64,000 nucleotides of DNA from Aldehydirespirator sp965203635 (GTDB lineage: Bacteria > Actinomycetota > Acidimicrobiia > Acidimicrobiales > Aldehydirespiratoraceae): contig OZ241903.1 of assembly GCA_965203635.1 (NCBI GenBank), positions 2,232,001 to 2,296,000 of the forward strand, read 5' to 3'. The notes beneath the pieces were generated by a model. That model was given only the letters and a program-made list of their open reading frames with translations. It made no database searches and was not told the DNA's origin. How positions within the stretch are numbered: the stretch's first letter is position 1; every line of letters starts with the position of its first letter. Positions 61,260 through 64,000 of the stretch are shown here, piece by piece. The position numbers and the translations under genes are program-made.

Positions 61260-62366
61260 ATGAGAGCCGCTTTGCTGACGGAGCCCGGATCGCTACTCGA
61301 GATGGTCGACGATGTCGAGCTGGCCGGGCCCCGATCGGGCGAGGTGTGCGTGGCGATCAGCCACAGCGGCGTCTGCCACAGCGATCTGACCATCGTCGAG
61401 GGGGGATTCCTGTTCCCGGCGGTGCTGGGCCACGAGGCGGCCGGAGTGGTGGCCGCGGTCGGCGCCGGCGTGAGCCACGTCGCCGAGGGCGACAAGGTGA
61501 TGCTCACACCGCTGGCGCCGTGCGGGCACTGCGAGGGCTGTGCCCGCCAGCAGGCCAGCCGCTGCCCCCAGGCGATGAGCTTCGTGGCCGGCACCCGACC
61601 TGACGCCACGTCGCCGCTGTCCCGCGGGGGCCGGCTCGTGCACCGGGGTCTGGGCGTGGGCGCTTTCGCGGAGCAAACCGTGGTCCCGGCCTCGGGCGTG
61701 GTCCGCCTGGCCGACGACATCCCCCTCGAAGTGGCCTGCCTGATCGGCTGCGCGGTGCAGACCGGGGTCGGTGCGGTGCTCAACACGGCCAAGGTGGAGC
61801 GGGGATCCACCGTCGTGGTGACCGGACTCGGCGGGGTCGGCATCTCCGCGGTCCAGGGAGCCCGAATCGCCGGCGCGGCCCGCATCGTGGCGTCCGACCC
61901 GGTGGAGTCCCGCCAGCAGGTCGCCCTGCGCCTCGGGGCCACCGACGCGGTGGGCGGCGACGCTGCCGAGCTGCGAGCCGCGGTGGCCGAAGCCACCGGG
62001 GGCCGGGGCGCGGACTACGCCTTCGAGACCGCCGGCGTGGCCGACCTGGTCAGGCTCGGCCTGGAGGTCACTGGCGCCGGAGGCACCACCGTGGTGGTAG
62101 GCGCGCCCCCACCGGAGCACACCGTCGATATCGGCTCGGTGACCGTCTTCATGATCCAGCAGAAGCGCCTGGTGGGCAGCCTTCTCGGCGATTGCTGGCC
62201 AACCCGCGACATCCCCCGCCTAGTGGGCCTCTGGCAGCGCGGCGACCTAGACCTAGAGTCCATGATCACCCACCGGGTGCCCCTCGACGGAGTGAACGAG
62301 GGCTTCGACCGCCTCCGCTCAGCCGAAGGAGTCCGAACGGTCGTAGAAGTAGCCCAAGAGTCGTAG
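61260..62366 (+). CDS. Zinc-dependent alcohol dehydrogenase
   Basis: 368 residues from the ATG at 61260. Catalytic zinc ligands appear in SGVCHSDLT (about 37) and LGHEAAGVV (about 59), structural zinc cysteines in CGHCEGCARQQASRC (about 88-102), and the NAD loop in TGLGGVGISAVQGARIAGA (about 189). The overall pattern resembles class III-like or benzyl alcohol dehydrogenases. The frame is open 380 codons upstream without similarity. It ends just before a strong hairpin. Confidence 0.92.
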   Translation: MRAALLTEPGSLLEMVDDVELAGPRSGEVCVAISHSGVCHSDLTIVEGGFLFPAVLGHEAAGVVAAVGAGVSHVAEGDKVMLTPLAPCGHCEGCARQQASRCPQAMSFVAGTRPDATSPLSRGGRLVHRGLGVGAFAEQTVVPASGVVRLADDIPLEVACLIGCAVQTGVGAVLNTAKVERGSTVVVTGLGGVGISAVQGARIAGAARIVASDPVESRQQVALRLGATDAVGGDAAELRAAVAEATGGRGADYAFETAGVADLVRLGLEVTGAGGTTVVVGAPPPEHTVDIGSVTVFMIQQKRLVGSLLGDCWPTRDIPRLVGLWQRGDLDLESMITHRVPLDGVNEGFDRLRSAEGVRTVVEVAQES

Positions 62367-62406
62367 AGGGGCGCCGACAGCCGCGACCGGCTAGGCCGGG
62401 GGGTGG

Positions 62407-62478
62407 CGGCGGGTCCGGGCGGCCGACAATGGGGCGAAGCCCCGTCGGCCGGACGGAGCCCGACGACAGGACCCGCCG
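62407..62478. terminator. Large two-tier hairpin between convergent adh and hppA
   Basis: Outer arms CGGCGGGTCC (62407-62416) and GGACCCGCCG (62469-62478) enclose a compact inner hairpin GGCCGAC-AAT-GGGGC-GAA-GCCCC-GTCGGCC (62421-62450). The position between two gene ends makes a bidirectional terminator likely. No U-tract is seen, as is common in high-GC actinobacteria. Confidence 0.6.
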
Positions 62479-62496
62479 GCCGGGACGGCAGTGCCG

Positions 62497-64000
<1,504 letters not shown>

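Overview
The window is GC-rich and packed with genes, and reads as a chromosome segment of an actinobacterium. The best match from memory is the class Acidimicrobiia; that is an inference from gene content. Supporting signs are two F420-type luciferase-like oxidoreductases, a DUF5719 protein beside ManB/Trm112/SIS/AhcY genes as in Streptomyces and mycobacteria, an Mpa/Mec-style JAMM protease with a mycobacterial-type CysM, and the order MBL protein - rph - rdgB that matches Rv1339-Rv1341. No phage, insertion sequence or CRISPR array was seen.

Layout. 1-16.4 kb is an envelope and sugar-activation block: the tail of a large membrane glycosyltransferase-like protein, a DUF5719 protein, ftsH (opposite strand), a CPBP protease, a 953-residue membrane protein, a family 2 glycosyltransferase, manB, a Trm112-like protein, a SIS isomerase and ahcY. 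It is framed by two paralogous multi-membrane proteins of unknown function. 16.5-20.5 kb holds an F420-type oxidoreductase, an SDR and a tandem pair of NAD-dependent epimerases. 20.5-27.4 kb is a housekeeping run: comF-like, hpf, secA, prfB, ftsE, ftsX. 27.4-36.3 kb carries ald with a divergent Lrp regulator, an acyl-CoA dehydrogenase, a zinc dehydrogenase, an orphan antitoxin-like protein, prmA, a TetR regulator, a second F420-type oxidoreductase and an APH-like kinase.

36.3-42.1 kb is an overlapping minus-strand operon: a CotH-family lipoprotein followed by the three subunits of a molybdenum hydroxylase. 42.1-43.3 kb encodes a thioredoxin-fold protein interrupted by an in-frame UGA at its redox motif, with a SECIS-like hairpin immediately downstream. 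I read this as a selenoprotein and consider it the most interesting object in the window. 43.4-44.6 kb holds two MazF-type toxin-antitoxin pairs. 44.7-46.3 kb has tmRNA (ssrA), a SWEET-like PQ-loop transporter and smpB together. 46.3-53.4 kb is a mycobacteria-like block (mec, cysM, MBL, rph, rdgB), interrupted by a MaoC-alpha/beta hydrolase fusion, an MFS exporter and zinc-free L28/L33 genes. 53.4-55 kb is a graveyard with fragments of an E1-beta dehydrogenase and of hen1. The end of the window has a repeat-bearing lipoprotein, tRNA-Leu, clpP, rpe, an RNA methyltransferase, menB, a PfkB kinase, an alcohol dehydrogenase and a proton/sodium pyrophosphatase cut by the right edge.

Three kinds of repeat shape the spaces between genes: a dispersed element of about 90 bp in at least five copies, about 50-bp palindromic elements in two related families, and short tandem duplications that sit again and again on stop codons, start codons or promoters.
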